Below, piece after piece: positions 19,954 through 28,986 of a stretch of 64,000 bases of DNA. Origin of the DNA: JALSHZ01 sp964614535 (GTDB taxonomy: Bacteria > Pseudomonadota > Gammaproteobacteria > UWMA-0217). Below the pieces are notes generated by a model. It did no database searches, had not been told where the DNA came from, and worked only from the letters and a program-made list of their open reading frames with translations. Where the stretch lies: the NCBI GenBank assembly GCA_964614535.1, contig CAZTOZ010000013.1, positions 31,067 to 95,066 of the forward strand, read 5' to 3'. How positions within the stretch are numbered: position 1 is the first letter of the stretch; the number at the start of each line of letters is the position of its first letter. The position numbers were made by a program, and so were the translations under genes.

Positions 19954-21123
19954 TTAGTCGTTCTGCTTCCGAAGAAAGGTCGGCAGATCGAGGATCTCCA
20001 TATCCTTCTCCTTCAAGCCACGACCGCTCATGATCGACTGCACCGGATCACGCGATACCTTGACACCGGCCGCCGAGCCGCCCCCGGCGGCTGCCATCGC
20101 GCCGCCCTGGATCACGGTCATGGTTTCGGCGGGCTCCTGCTCGGGCTGCTGCTCCTGCGGCTTGTCGGCACCGAGGCCGGTGGCGACGACGGTCACCCGC
20201 AGATCACCCGACATCTCCGGATCGATGGCCGTGCCGATGACGATGGTGGCATCGGGATCGGCGAACTCCTCGACGGTGGAACCGATGCAGGCGAACTCCT
20301 CGATGCCGATGTCCTCACCCGAGGTGACATTGACCAGGATCCCCTTCGCGCCGGCGATATCGATATCCTCGAGCAGCGGGCTGGAGATGGCCGCATCGAC
20401 GGCGTCCTGAGCACGATCCTGCCCCTGGCCGATACCGGAGCCCATCATCGCCATCCCCATCTCCGCCATGACGGTACGAACATCGGCGAAATCCACGTTG
20501 ATCATGCCCGGACGGGTGATCAGTTCCGAAATCCCCTGCACCGCGCCGAGCAGCACGTTGTTGGCCTCACGGAACGCCTGCAGCATGCCGACCCCCTTGC
20601 CCAGCACCTTGAGCAACTTTTCGTTGGGGATGGTGATCAACGAATCGACATATTTCGACAGCTCCTCGATGCCCTGCTCGGCGATGCGGGAGCGCTTCTT
20701 GCCCTCGAACGGGAACGGCTTGGTGACGACCGCCACCGTCAGCACGCCCATGTCGCGGGCAATCTCGGCGACCACCGGCGCGCCGCCGGTACCGGTGCCT
20801 CCTCCCATGCCGGCGGTGATGAAGAGCATGTCGGCCCCTTCGATCACCTCCTCCAGGTGGGCCTTCTCCTCGATCGCGGCCTGACGGCCGATATCGGGGT
20901 TGGCGCCGGCGCCCAGCCCCTTGGTCATGTTGCCGCCCATCTGCAGAATCGTCTTTGCGGTCACGCCCTTCAAGGCCTGCGCATCGGTGTTGGCGCAGAT
21001 GAAATCGACGCCCTCGATACCGCTCTCCACCATGTGCTGCACGGCGTTGCCGCCACCACCACCAATCCCGATCACCTTGATGACCGCGCCCTGCTCGTAT
21101 GTATCCATCAGTTCAAACACCAT
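19954..21123 (-). CDS. ftsZ: Cell division GTPase FtsZ
   Basis: Tubulin homologue of 389 residues that forms the cytokinetic Z ring. IKVIGIGGGGGNAVQHMVE and the signature GMGGGTGTGGAPVVAEIA form the GTP site. The T7 loop with catalytic aspartates is in INVDFADVRTVM. After a linker, the conserved C-terminal peptide DLPTFLRKQ binds FtsA and ZipA. ZapD, encoded at 11.4 kb, also binds this peptide. It is 37 bases downstream of ftsA. Confidence 0.98.
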   Translation of the reverse strand: MVFELMDTYEQGAVIKVIGIGGGGGNAVQHMVESGIEGVDFICANTDAQALKGVTAKTILQMGGNMTKGLGAGANPDIGRQAAIEEKAHLEEVIEGADMLFITAGMGGGTGTGGAPVVAEIARDMGVLTVAVVTKPFPFEGKKRSRIAEQGIEELSKYVDSLITIPNEKLLKVLGKGVGMLQAFREANNVLLGAVQGISELITRPGMINVDFADVRTVMAEMGMAMMGSGIGQGQDRAQDAVDAAISSPLLEDIDIAGAKGILVNVTSGEDIGIEEFACIGSTVEEFADPDATIVIGTAIDPEMSGDLRVTVVATGLGADKPQEQQPEQEPAETMTVIQGGAMAAAGGGSAAGVKVSRDPVQSIMSGRGLKEKDMEILDLPTFLRKQND

Positions 21124-21160
21124 GATACTCCTCCAGTTACCTTCCTAACTGACTCAGATT

Positions 21161-22384
21161 TCAGAAACTTCCCAGCCACTTCTTCAGCTGCACCCATAGA
21201 TTCGTCTCTCCCTTCGTTCCCGGGCCGCCCCGGTTACGCGATTTGAGACCGTAGAGCAGCAGCCCCACCCCGGTCGAATAGATCGGGTTGCGGACCACTT
21301 CGCTCAGACCTTTCACATGCTTCGGCGACTCGATCCTTACCGGCATGTGGAAAACTTCCTCGGCGAGTTCCTCGACACCATTCATCTTCGAGCTGCCGCC
21401 GGTCAGCACGATGCCGCTGCCGAGCATTTCCAGGAAGCCGGCATTCTGCAGCTCTGCCTTGATCAGCTCGAACAACTCCTCGTAACGCGGCTCCAGCACG
21501 CTGGCCAGCACCTGGCGCGACAACGTCCGTGGCGGGCGCTCACCGACACCCGGCACCTCAATGGTCTCCTCCTCGCCCGCCAGCTGGCGCAACGCACAGC
21601 CGTACTTGATCTTGATCTCCTCGGCGTGCTGCGTCGGCGTGCGCAGCGCCACCGCGATGTCATTGGTGACCTGGTCGCCGGCGATCGGAATCACCGCCGT
21701 GTGGCGTATCGAACCCTCGACGAAGACGGCGATGTCGGTGGTGCCGGCGCCGATATCGACCAGACAGACGCCGAGTTCCTTGTCGTCCTCGGTCAGCACC
21801 GCATAGCTCGACGCCAGCTGCTCGACGATGATCTCGTCCACCTCCAGCCCGCAGCGGCGGATGCACTTCTCGATGTTCTGCACCGCGCTCTCGGCCGCCG
21901 TCACCAGATGGACCTTGGCATCGAGCCGCACCCCCGACATGCCGACCGGCTCGCGGATGCCCTCCTGGTCGTCGATGACATACTCCTGCGGCAGCACATG
22001 CAGCACCTTCTGCTCACCCGGCAGCGCCACCGCCCGCGCGGCGTCGAGCACCCGCTCGACATCCATCTCGCTGATCTCATTGCGATCCTTGATCGCCACC
22101 ATCCCGTGGGAGTTGAGACTGCCGATATGGCTCCCGGCGATACCGGCATAGACGCCATGCACCTGACAGTCGGCCATCAGCTCGGCCTCCTCGACGGCAC
22201 GCTGCACAGACTGCACGATGGACTCGATATCGACGACGATCCCTTTCTTCATCCCGCGCGAGATGTGGGAGCCCAGACCGATCACCTCGATCTCCTTCTC
22301 GTCGGTCACCTCGCCGACGATGGCCACCACCTTCGACGTGCCGATGTCCAGCCCGACGATCAGATCATTCTGTTCTCTCTTCAC
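21161..22384 (-). CDS. ftsA: Cell division actin-like protein FtsA
   Basis: Actin-fold membrane tether for FtsZ, 407 residues. The phosphate-1 loop is LIVGLDIGTSKVVAIVG and the phosphate-2 loop is LVDIGAGTTDIAVF; GIVLTGGSSKMNG forms the adenosine site. The C-terminal amphipathic helix (LWVQLKKWLGSF) is the membrane-targeting sequence. I place the start at GTG 22384 (VKREQNDLIVG) because it matches the family length and has AAGG six bases upstream. An in-frame ATG at 22462 would overlap the end of ftsQ and add unconserved residues. Confidence 0.96.
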   Translation of the reverse strand: MKREQNDLIVGLDIGTSKVVAIVGEVTDEKEIEVIGLGSHISRGMKKGIVVDIESIVQSVQRAVEEAELMADCQVHGVYAGIAGSHIGSLNSHGMVAIKDRNEISEMDVERVLDAARAVALPGEQKVLHVLPQEYVIDDQEGIREPVGMSGVRLDAKVHLVTAAESAVQNIEKCIRRCGLEVDEIIVEQLASSYAVLTEDDKELGVCLVDIGAGTTDIAVFVEGSIRHTAVIPIAGDQVTNDIAVALRTPTQHAEEIKIKYGCALRQLAGEEETIEVPGVGERPPRTLSRQVLASVLEPRYEELFELIKAELQNAGFLEMLGSGIVLTGGSSKMNGVEELAEEVFHMPVRIESPKHVKGLSEVVRNPIYSTGVGLLLYGLKSRNRGGPGTKGETNLWVQLKKWLGSF

Positions 22385-22416
22385 CGCAGCCTTCCCCTTA
22401 GTTCCTTCACGCGTCA

Positions 22417-23223
22417 CTACTGCAACCGGCCGCCGCCGGCATGCATCATGCCGTCCTTCCACTTCACCGCGAACCCGTTGGAATAGCGCAGGTCCAGTCG
22501 CGACACATCGGCCATCAACGGCTGCAACGTGCCCCGATAAGAGGCGACGAAACGTTGCAGACGCTCGTAACGGTGCTTCCGCCCCAACGCCAGATGGGCG
22601 CCGTTGGCCAGCAGCAGACGCTGGTCACCACGCTCGTCCTCGACCAGCGAGACCAGCTTCAACCCCAGCGGATAGAGCAGCTTGTCCGCCTCGTTGAACT
22701 CCCGGATCAGTGCCTTGCAGCGATCCCGGCGCCCGGTGATGACCGGCAGCGTCCTGTCCACCTTGTCGGCCGACGCCACGAAGATGTCGCCATAGCGGTT
22801 GACCAACCCCTCGTCGCCCCAGCGGGCGATCGGGCGCTGCTCCTCCACCGTGATCTGCAACCGGTCCGGCCAGACCCGCCGCAGCGACACCTGGTAGATC
22901 CACGGCAACGCCTCCAGCTTCTGCTTGATCGCTGCCAGATCGATACCGAAGAAGCCGGCATCCACCTCGTTCTTCAGCAGCGCCTGGAGCCGGCGCGGAT
23001 CGACGTACTTGAGCTCCCCGGCCAGCGTCACACTGCGAATCGGCAACGTCGTCGGCAGCATCAACCACCGATAGCCGCGCCAGCCGGCCATCACCACGGC
23101 CACCACCACCAGCGAGAGCAACGCCGGCCGCAGATGGGGGCGCAGCGCCGCCAGCCGCGCGCGCGGGTTCCAGCGCACGCGCCTTCGGGCCTGCCGCCCG
23201 CGACGACTCCTTCTAGCCAGCAT
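22417..23223 (-). CDS. ftsQ: Cell division protein FtsQ
   Basis: Bitopic divisome protein of 268 residues bridging early and late division proteins. An arginine-rich cytoplasmic tail (MLARRSRRGRQARRRVRW) precedes one membrane helix (PALLSLVVVAVVMAGW). A POTRA domain follows (IRSVTLAGELKYVDPRRLQALL...GFFGIDLAAIKQKLEALPW), then the beta domain (VSLRRVWPDRLQITVEEQRPIARWG). The ATG at 23223 overlaps the end of ddlB by 11 bases; longer readings lie inside ddlB. Confidence 0.95.
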   Translation of the reverse strand: MLARRSRRGRQARRRVRWNPRARLAALRPHLRPALLSLVVVAVVMAGWRGYRWLMLPTTLPIRSVTLAGELKYVDPRRLQALLKNEVDAGFFGIDLAAIKQKLEALPWIYQVSLRRVWPDRLQITVEEQRPIARWGDEGLVNRYGDIFVASADKVDRTLPVITGRRDRCKALIREFNEADKLLYPLGLKLVSLVEDERGDQRLLLANGAHLALGRKHRYERLQRFVASYRGTLQPLMADVSRLDLRYSNGFAVKWKDGMMHAGGGRLQ

Positions 23224-24187
23224 TGCGCAACGCCTCCCCGCCGTCGGCGGGCATCGCACCGCCCTGCCCCAGCGTCAGCTCCAGAATGTGGACCACCAAC
23301 GTCTCGAAATCGACGCCGATGGCCGCGGCCGCCTTCGGCACCAGACTGTGGTCGGTCATCCCGGGCACGGTGTTCACCTCGATCAGCCAGGGACGGTGGT
23401 TCTCGTCCAGCATCAGATCGACCCGCCCCCAACCTTCGCAACCGAGCAGCTGAAAGGCCTCCAGACTCAGCTTCTGCAGCGCATCCTCCTCGACGTAGTC
23501 GAGCCCGCAGGGGCAGAGATAGCGCGTCTGATCGGAGTCGTACTTGGCCTCGAAGTCATAGAAAGCGCGCGGCGTCTCCACCTTGATCAGCGGCAGCGCC
23601 TGACCACCGACGATGGCGACGGTGTACTCACCACCACGAATCCACTGCTCGGCGAACACCCGGTGGCCGGTTTTCGCCGCCTTTTCCCAAGCGGCCGGCA
23701 GCGCTTCCAGCGACGTCACCCGCGACATGCCGATGCTCGACCCTTCACGGGCCGGCTTGACGATCAGCGGCAACCCCAACGCGGCCACCACCTCCGGCCA
23801 GTCGGATGCCGCCGTCAGTTCGACGAACGCCGGCGTCGGCAGACCCGCCGCCCGCCAGACCCGCTTGGTCATCACCTTGTCCATCGTCAGCGCCGAGGCG
23901 GCGACACCACTGCCGGTGAACGGCAGCCCCAGGATCTCCAACAGACCCTGGATGACGCCATCCTCGCCACCCGGCCCATGCAGCACATTGAATACCCGGT
24001 CGAAACCGCCCCGGCGCAACACCTGGTCGATATCGCGGCCCACGTCGATTCCGTGCGCGTCGATGCCGCGGCGCTGCAACGCCTCCAATACCGCCATGCC
24101 GCTGCGCAGCGACACCTCCCGCTCGGAAGACCAGCCCCCCATCAATACGGCAACCCTGCCAAACGCCTCCGGTCCACGCACTGTCAT
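23213..24187 (-). CDS. ddlB: D-alanine--D-alanine ligase B
   Basis: ATP-grasp ligase of 324 residues making the D-Ala-D-Ala dipeptide for the peptidoglycan pentapeptide. It begins MTVRGPEAFGRVAVLMGGWSSEREVSLRSG. NVLHGPGGEDGVIQGLLEILGLPFTGSGVAASALTMDK is the family signature, and the C-terminal metal and ATP residues lie in RVDLMLDENHRPWLIEVNTVPGMTDHSL. The ATG at 24187 overlaps the murC stop as ATGA. murB, often found between murC and ddlB, is absent. Confidence 0.97.
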   Translation of the reverse strand: MTVRGPEAFGRVAVLMGGWSSEREVSLRSGMAVLEALQRRGIDAHGIDVGRDIDQVLRRGGFDRVFNVLHGPGGEDGVIQGLLEILGLPFTGSGVAASALTMDKVMTKRVWRAAGLPTPAFVELTAASDWPEVVAALGLPLIVKPAREGSSIGMSRVTSLEALPAAWEKAAKTGHRVFAEQWIRGGEYTVAIVGGQALPLIKVETPRAFYDFEAKYDSDQTRYLCPCGLDYVEEDALQKLSLEAFQLLGCEGWGRVDLMLDENHRPWLIEVNTVPGMTDHSLVPKAAAAIGVDFETLVVHILELTLGQGGAMPADGGEALRNAG

Positions 24188-25611
24188 TTGCCGTCCCCCC
24201 TCAATTTCGCGGCCAGATCGGCCGACAGGGCGCCAACGCTGCCGGCCCCCTGGGTGATGACGATATCGCCGTCCCGGGCCACGTCGAGCAACGTGGCATG
24301 AAGCTCCGCCGGATCCTCGACGAACACCGGATCCACCTTGCCCCGCGCCCGAATCGCGCGGCACAGGGTGCGGCTGTCGGCGCCGGGGATCGGTTCCTCG
24401 TTGGCGGCATAGACCTCCAACACCAGCAATACATCGGCCTCCGACAGCACCCGCGTGAAATCCTCGAACAGATCCCGCGTCCGGGTGTAGCGGTGCGGCT
24501 GGAAGATCAGCACGTTGCGCCGCTGCGGCCAGGCATTGCGCACCGCCGCCAGCGTCGCCGCCACCTCGGTGGGATGGTGGCCATAGTCGTCCACCAGCAT
24601 CAGCGAGCCGCTCGGCGTGGCGAACTCGCCGGCGATCTGGAAACGCCGCCCCACGCCCTGGAAACCGGCCAGCGCGCGGCCGATGGCCTGGTCGGTCAGC
24701 CCCAGCTGCAACGAGATGCCGATCGCGGCCAGCGCATTGAGCACGTTGTGTCGCCCCGGCATGTTCAGGGTGATCGCAAGCGGCGCGTCACGGCCCGGCA
24801 GATGGACGTTGAAGCGGCTGCCCGCCCCCTCGTATTCGATATCACTGGCGCGGAGGTCGGCGCCGTCGCTGTCGATGCCGTAGGTCAGCAGCGGCCGCGT
24901 GACCCGCGGCAGAATCTCGCGCACGCCCGGATCATCGAGACAGACCACCGCCAGGCCGTAGAACGGCAGATGGTGGAGAAACTCGACGAAGACGTCCCGT
25001 AGGCGGGCGAAATCACCGCCGTAGGTGGAGAGATGGTCGGCATCGATATTGGTGACGATGGCCATCACCGGCAACAGATGGAGAAAAGAGGCGTCGCTCT
25101 CGTCGGCCTCGGCCACCAGATAGCGGCCATTGCCGAGCCGCGAATGGCTCGCGGTGCTGTTGAGACGCCCGCCGATGACGAAAGTGGGATCGAGCCCGCC
25201 CTCGGCCAGAATACTGGCCAGCAGGCTGGTCGTGGTGGTCTTGCCATGGGTTCCGGCCACGGCGATGCTCTCGCGAAAACGCATCAGCTCGGCCAACATC
25301 TCGGCCCGCGGAATCACCGGAATGCGCTGTGCCCGCGCCGCGACCACCTCGGGGTTGTCGGCCTTGACCGCGCTGGAGATGACGACCACGCTGGCGCCTT
25401 CGACCAGCTCGGCCGAATGTCCTTGGTGCACCGTCGCGCCGAGAGCCTCGAGGCGGCGGGTGACGGAATTGCTGGCCAGATCGGAGCCACTGACCCGATA
25501 GCCGAGATTGATCAGCACCTCAGCGATGCCCCCCATGCCGGAGCCACCGATACCGACGAAGTGGATACGGCGGATACGCTGCGCCAGCCCGGATTCACCG
25601 ATCGGCTTCAT
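24184..25611 (-). CDS. murC: UDP-N-acetylmuramate--L-alanine ligase MurC
   Basis: First amino-acid ligase of the peptidoglycan stem peptide, 475 residues. It starts with the nucleotide-binding fold IHFVGIGGSGMGGIAEVL. The Mur-ligase P-loop is AVAGTHGKTTTTSLLASIL. LVDDYGHHPTEVAATLAAVR and VLIFQPHRYTRTRDLFEDF belong to the central and C-terminal domains. Start and stop codons overlap with murG upstream and ddlB downstream (both ATGA), so the three are translationally coupled. Confidence 0.98.
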   Translation of the reverse strand: MKPIGESGLAQRIRRIHFVGIGGSGMGGIAEVLINLGYRVSGSDLASNSVTRRLEALGATVHQGHSAELVEGASVVVISSAVKADNPEVVAARAQRIPVIPRAEMLAELMRFRESIAVAGTHGKTTTTSLLASILAEGGLDPTFVIGGRLNSTASHSRLGNGRYLVAEADESDASFLHLLPVMAIVTNIDADHLSTYGGDFARLRDVFVEFLHHLPFYGLAVVCLDDPGVREILPRVTRPLLTYGIDSDGADLRASDIEYEGAGSRFNVHLPGRDAPLAITLNMPGRHNVLNALAAIGISLQLGLTDQAIGRALAGFQGVGRRFQIAGEFATPSGSLMLVDDYGHHPTEVAATLAAVRNAWPQRRNVLIFQPHRYTRTRDLFEDFTRVLSEADVLLVLEVYAANEEPIPGADSRTLCRAIRARGKVDPVFVEDPAELHATLLDVARDGDIVITQGAGSVGALSADLAAKLRGDGK

Positions 25612-26711
25612 GGGTTCACCTCCGCCACACAGTCGCGCTCGCCGAGACAGATCTCGGCCACATGGCGGGCCGCGTCGGGCCGTTTCAGCGGCGCGGCGGC
25701 CAGCGCCATCCGTTGCAGCGTCCGCCGATCACTCAACAACGGCTGCAACAATCCGGCCAGCGAGGCGGCCGAGACCTCGGCATCGGCGATCAGCTTCGCC
25801 GCGCCGGCCTCCACCAGCACGCGCGCGTTGGCGGTCTGGTGGTCGTCCACCGCATGGGGATAGGGCACCAGCACCGCGGCGACACCGACCTGGATCAGCT
25901 CAGCCACCGTCAATGCCCCGGCCCTTGCCACCACCAAATCCGCCCATCCGTAGGCCTCCGCCATCTCTTCGATAAAAGGTTCGATACGCGCCTCGACGCC
26001 CGCTTCGGCATAGGCCGACCGCGTCGCCTCCACATGACGCGCACCACACTGGTGCCAGATATCCACTTCGACACCCGCCAGCCGCGCCACCGCGCCCGGC
26101 ACCGTCGTATTCAACCGGAGCGCCCCGAGGCTGCCGCCGATCACCAGCAGCCGTACCGGCCCACCGCGCCCTTGCTGACGCGCCTCGGCCGGCGGCAATG
26201 CCACGATTTCCCGACGAACGGGATTTCCGGTATGGATCACCGGACGAGTGGTGCCTACTGTACGAAAACTACCGGGAAAACCCTCCATCACACATCGGCT
26301 ATTTAGTGCCAGCCATCGGTTCGTCATACCAGGTATTGCGTTTTGCTCATGAATGAACAGGGGCTTGCGCAGCAACCAGGCGGCGACACCGCCAGGACCC
26401 GAGGCAAAACCGCCCAGCCCGAGCACCGCCCGCGGCTTGTGCCGCAGCATCGCCGTCAGCGCCTCGATCACGGCGAAGGCCAGCTTGAACGGTGCCAGCA
26501 GCAGCGTCCCCATTCCCTTGCCCCGCAACCCCTTGACCCGCAGCGTCACCATCGGAATGCCGTGACCAGGGACGATCCGCTCCTCCATCCCTCCCTTCGA
26601 GCCGAGCCAGATCACCGGCACCTGCCGACGCCGCAGCACCTCGGCCACCGCCAGCGCGGGGAAGATGTGGCCGCCGGTGCCACCGGCCATGATCATCATC
26701 GGCGCGCTCAT
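25608..26711 (-). CDS. murG: UDP-N-acetylglucosamine:lipid I transferase MurG
   Basis: Peripheral inner-membrane glycosyltransferase (GT28) of 367 residues that converts lipid I to lipid II. The N-terminal glycine-rich loop is MMIMAGGTGGHIFPALAVAEVL. GLGGFASGPGGVAAWLL and IHEQNAIPGMTNRWLA are typical, and the C-terminal domain holds the UDP-GlcNAc site (LLVIGGSLGALRLN, VARAGALTVAELIQVGVAAVLVPYP). The ATG at 26711 overlaps the ftsW stop. The reading frame stays open far upstream, but that part is antiparallel to nothing and lies inside ftsW in another frame, so it is not coding. Confidence 0.97.
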   Translation of the reverse strand: MSAPMMIMAGGTGGHIFPALAVAEVLRRRQVPVIWLGSKGGMEERIVPGHGIPMVTLRVKGLRGKGMGTLLLAPFKLAFAVIEALTAMLRHKPRAVLGLGGFASGPGGVAAWLLRKPLFIHEQNAIPGMTNRWLALNSRCVMEGFPGSFRTVGTTRPVIHTGNPVRREIVALPPAEARQQGRGGPVRLLVIGGSLGALRLNTTVPGAVARLAGVEVDIWHQCGARHVEATRSAYAEAGVEARIEPFIEEMAEAYGWADLVVARAGALTVAELIQVGVAAVLVPYPHAVDDHQTANARVLVEAGAAKLIADAEVSAASLAGLLQPLLSDRRTLQRMALAAAPLKRPDAARHVAEICLGERDCVAEVNP

Positions 26712-27904
26712 CTGCCCCCCTCCGGCCTGGTGCGCGCGCGGCCACGCACTCCCTTCCGCTCCAGCGCATGAATCTCGCGATGGACCCGCAACAGAACGCC
26801 GGCGGCCATGCACATGGCGAGCATCGAACTGCCCCCGGCACTCATGAACGGCAGGGTCAGCCCCTTGGTCGGCAACACGCCCATGTTGACACCAATATTG
26901 ATGAAGGCCTGGGACCCGAGCCACAGGCCGATGCCATAGGCGACATAACCGCCGAAGTAGTGACCGATCCGCTCGGCACGGGCACCAATGGCAAAACTGC
27001 GCAGTACCGCGTAGACGAACAGCAGCAACACGGCAAACACGCCGATCAGCCCGAGTTCCTCGGCGAGGATCGCAAACATGAAGTCGTTGTGGGCCTCGGG
27101 CAGATAGGAGAGTTTCTGCACGCTGCTGCCCAGGCCGACGCCACTCCATGCGCCGGAACCGATGGCGATCAGCGACTGGGTCAACTGAAACCCGGTGTCG
27201 TAGGGATCCTGCCAAGGGTCGAGAAAGCTGGTCAGCCGCTGCATCCGGTACGGGGAGGTGATCGCCAGCACCGCCAACGCCGCCAGGCCGACCGAGAACA
27301 ACCCGATGAACTGCAGGATTCGGACGCCACCGATGAACAACATTCCCATCGAAACGGCGGCAATAACCACCGCCGCGCCGAAGTCCGGCTCCGCCAACAG
27401 CAGGACGGTGACCACCACCAGCACGATAATCGGCTTGACGAAACCGACGAAGGTCTCCCGCAGCGCCTCGCCATGGCGGACGACATAGCTGGCGGTGTAG
27501 AGCACCATCAGCAGTTTCACGAACTCCGACGGCTGCAGGCTGAACGGCCCCACCATGATCCAGCGGGTGGCACCGTTGACGGTCTTGCCGAGGCCGGGGA
27601 TCAGCACCAGCAACAACAACGCAAAGGCCACCGGCAACAGATAGAGGCCCGCGGTCTCCCACAGACGCAGCGGAATCCGGTACATCAACAGGCCAAGACC
27701 GGCGCCCAGCGCCACATAGAGGCTCTGCCGGAAAATGAAGTGCAGCGGATTGTGAAACTGCTTTTCGGCGATTCCGATCGACGCCGAGGCCACCATCACC
27801 AGCCCCAGCCCCACCATCAGCGCAATGGCAATGAACAGGCGGGTGTCGAACGGCTTCTCCAGCCGTAGCGACAACAGACCGGAAGAGATGTCGTTCAGCC
27901 GCAT
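26708..27904 (-). CDS. ftsW: Septal peptidoglycan glycosyltransferase FtsW (SEDS family)
   Basis: Polytopic membrane protein of 398 residues that polymerises lipid II at the septum together with FtsI. About ten hydrophobic segments are visible, from FIAIALMVGLGLVMVASASIG to the C-terminus. SEDS signatures include ATRWIMVGPFSLQPSEFVKL, EPDFGAAVVIAAVSMGMLFIGG, EAHNDFMFAILAEELGLIG and GVLPTKGLTLPFMSAGGSS. Its start overlaps the mraY stop as TGATG; the gene usually lying between them, murD, is absent. Confidence 0.97.
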   Translation of the reverse strand: MRLNDISSGLLSLRLEKPFDTRLFIAIALMVGLGLVMVASASIGIAEKQFHNPLHFIFRQSLYVALGAGLGLLMYRIPLRLWETAGLYLLPVAFALLLLVLIPGLGKTVNGATRWIMVGPFSLQPSEFVKLLMVLYTASYVVRHGEALRETFVGFVKPIIVLVVVTVLLLAEPDFGAAVVIAAVSMGMLFIGGVRILQFIGLFSVGLAALAVLAITSPYRMQRLTSFLDPWQDPYDTGFQLTQSLIAIGSGAWSGVGLGSSVQKLSYLPEAHNDFMFAILAEELGLIGVFAVLLLFVYAVLRSFAIGARAERIGHYFGGYVAYGIGLWLGSQAFINIGVNMGVLPTKGLTLPFMSAGGSSMLAMCMAAGVLLRVHREIHALERKGVRGRARTRPEGGR

Positions 27905-28986
27905 CACCGCACCTTCAGCGTTGCCAGGCCGATCAGCACCAGAATCAGCGTGATGATCCAGAATCGGACGATCACCCGCGGCTCCGGCCAGCCCTTGAGT
28001 TCGAAATGGTGATGAATCGGCGCCATGCGGAAGATCCGCTTGCCGGTCAGCTTGTACGAAGCCACCTGCATCATCACCGAGACGGCCTCCATGACGAAGA
28101 CCCCGCCCATGATGAAGAGCACCAGCTCGTGGCGGCTGATGACGGCGACGATGCCCAGCGCCGCGCCCAGCGACAGTGCCCCAATGTCTCCCATGAAGAC
28201 CTGCGCCGGATAGGTGTTGAACCAGAGAAAGCCCAGCCCGGCCCCGACGATGGCGGCACAGAAGACGGCGATCTCGCCGACGCCGCGAATGAACGGAATA
28301 TTGAGATATTCGGCAAACTTGAAGTGGCCGGTGAAGTAGGCGATCGCTCCCAGCGCCGCCGCCACCAGCACGGTGGGCATGATCGCCAGCCCGTCCAGAC
28401 CGTCGGTGAGGTTGACCGCGTTGCTGGCGCCGACGACCACGAGAAAGACCCACGGCACATAGAACCAGCCCAGATAGAGATGCCACTCCTTGAAGACCGG
28501 AAACAGCAGCGTCAACTCCGCCTCGCTCTGCGCCGTCGCGTAGAGGAAGAAGGCGGCCAGCAGCGCAATCACCGACTGCCCCAGCAACTTGGCGCGGGCC
28601 GAAAGGCCTTTCGAGTTGCCATATTTGAGTTTCTGGTAATCGTCGATCCCGCCGATCAGGCCAAAGCCCAGCGTCACCAGCAGTACCACCCAGACATAGC
28701 GGTTGCCGAGGTCGCTCCACAGCAGGGTCGCGATCCCGATCGAGACCAGAATCAACATGCCGCCCATGGTCGGCGTACCGGCCTTGGAGAAGTGGCTCTC
28801 CGGCCCGTCGTCGCGAACCGGCTGACCGATCTTGGCACCGGTCAGCCGGCGAATCAGCCACGGCCCGAACAGCAGCGAGATCACCAACGAGGTGAGCACC
28901 CCCATGATGGCGCGCATGGTGATGAACTCGAAGGCGCGAAACCCGCTGTGAAACTGGGTGAGATAGTCGAGCAGACTAAGCAGCAT
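27904..28986 (-). CDS. mraY: Phospho-N-acetylmuramoyl-pentapeptide transferase MraY
   Basis: Integral membrane enzyme of 360 residues (the E. coli length) that transfers phospho-MurNAc-pentapeptide to undecaprenyl phosphate, giving lipid I. Conserved cytoplasmic loops are visible: GTPTMGGMLIL, GGIDDYQKLKYGNSKGLSARAKLLGQ with the DDxxK metal/substrate residues, NAVNLTDGLDGLA, and PIHHHFELKGWPEPRV. The ATG at 28986 (MLLSLLDYLTQFHSGFRAF) aligns with known starts and overlaps the murF 3' end by 11 bases. Confidence 0.98.
   Translation of the reverse strand: MLLSLLDYLTQFHSGFRAFEFITMRAIMGVLTSLVISLLFGPWLIRRLTGAKIGQPVRDDGPESHFSKAGTPTMGGMLILVSIGIATLLWSDLGNRYVWVVLLVTLGFGLIGGIDDYQKLKYGNSKGLSARAKLLGQSVIALLAAFFLYATAQSEAELTLLFPVFKEWHLYLGWFYVPWVFLVVVGASNAVNLTDGLDGLAIMPTVLVAAALGAIAYFTGHFKFAEYLNIPFIRGVGEIAVFCAAIVGAGLGFLWFNTYPAQVFMGDIGALSLGAALGIVAVISRHELVLFIMGGVFVMEAVSVMMQVASYKLTGKRIFRMAPIHHHFELKGWPEPRVIVRFWIITLILVLIGLATLKVR

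Noticed and set aside
26712..27662. In-frame upstream extension of murG
   Set aside because: It runs inside ftsW in another frame and has no similarity to any domain; the ATG at 26711 overlapping the ftsW stop gives the exact MurG start.
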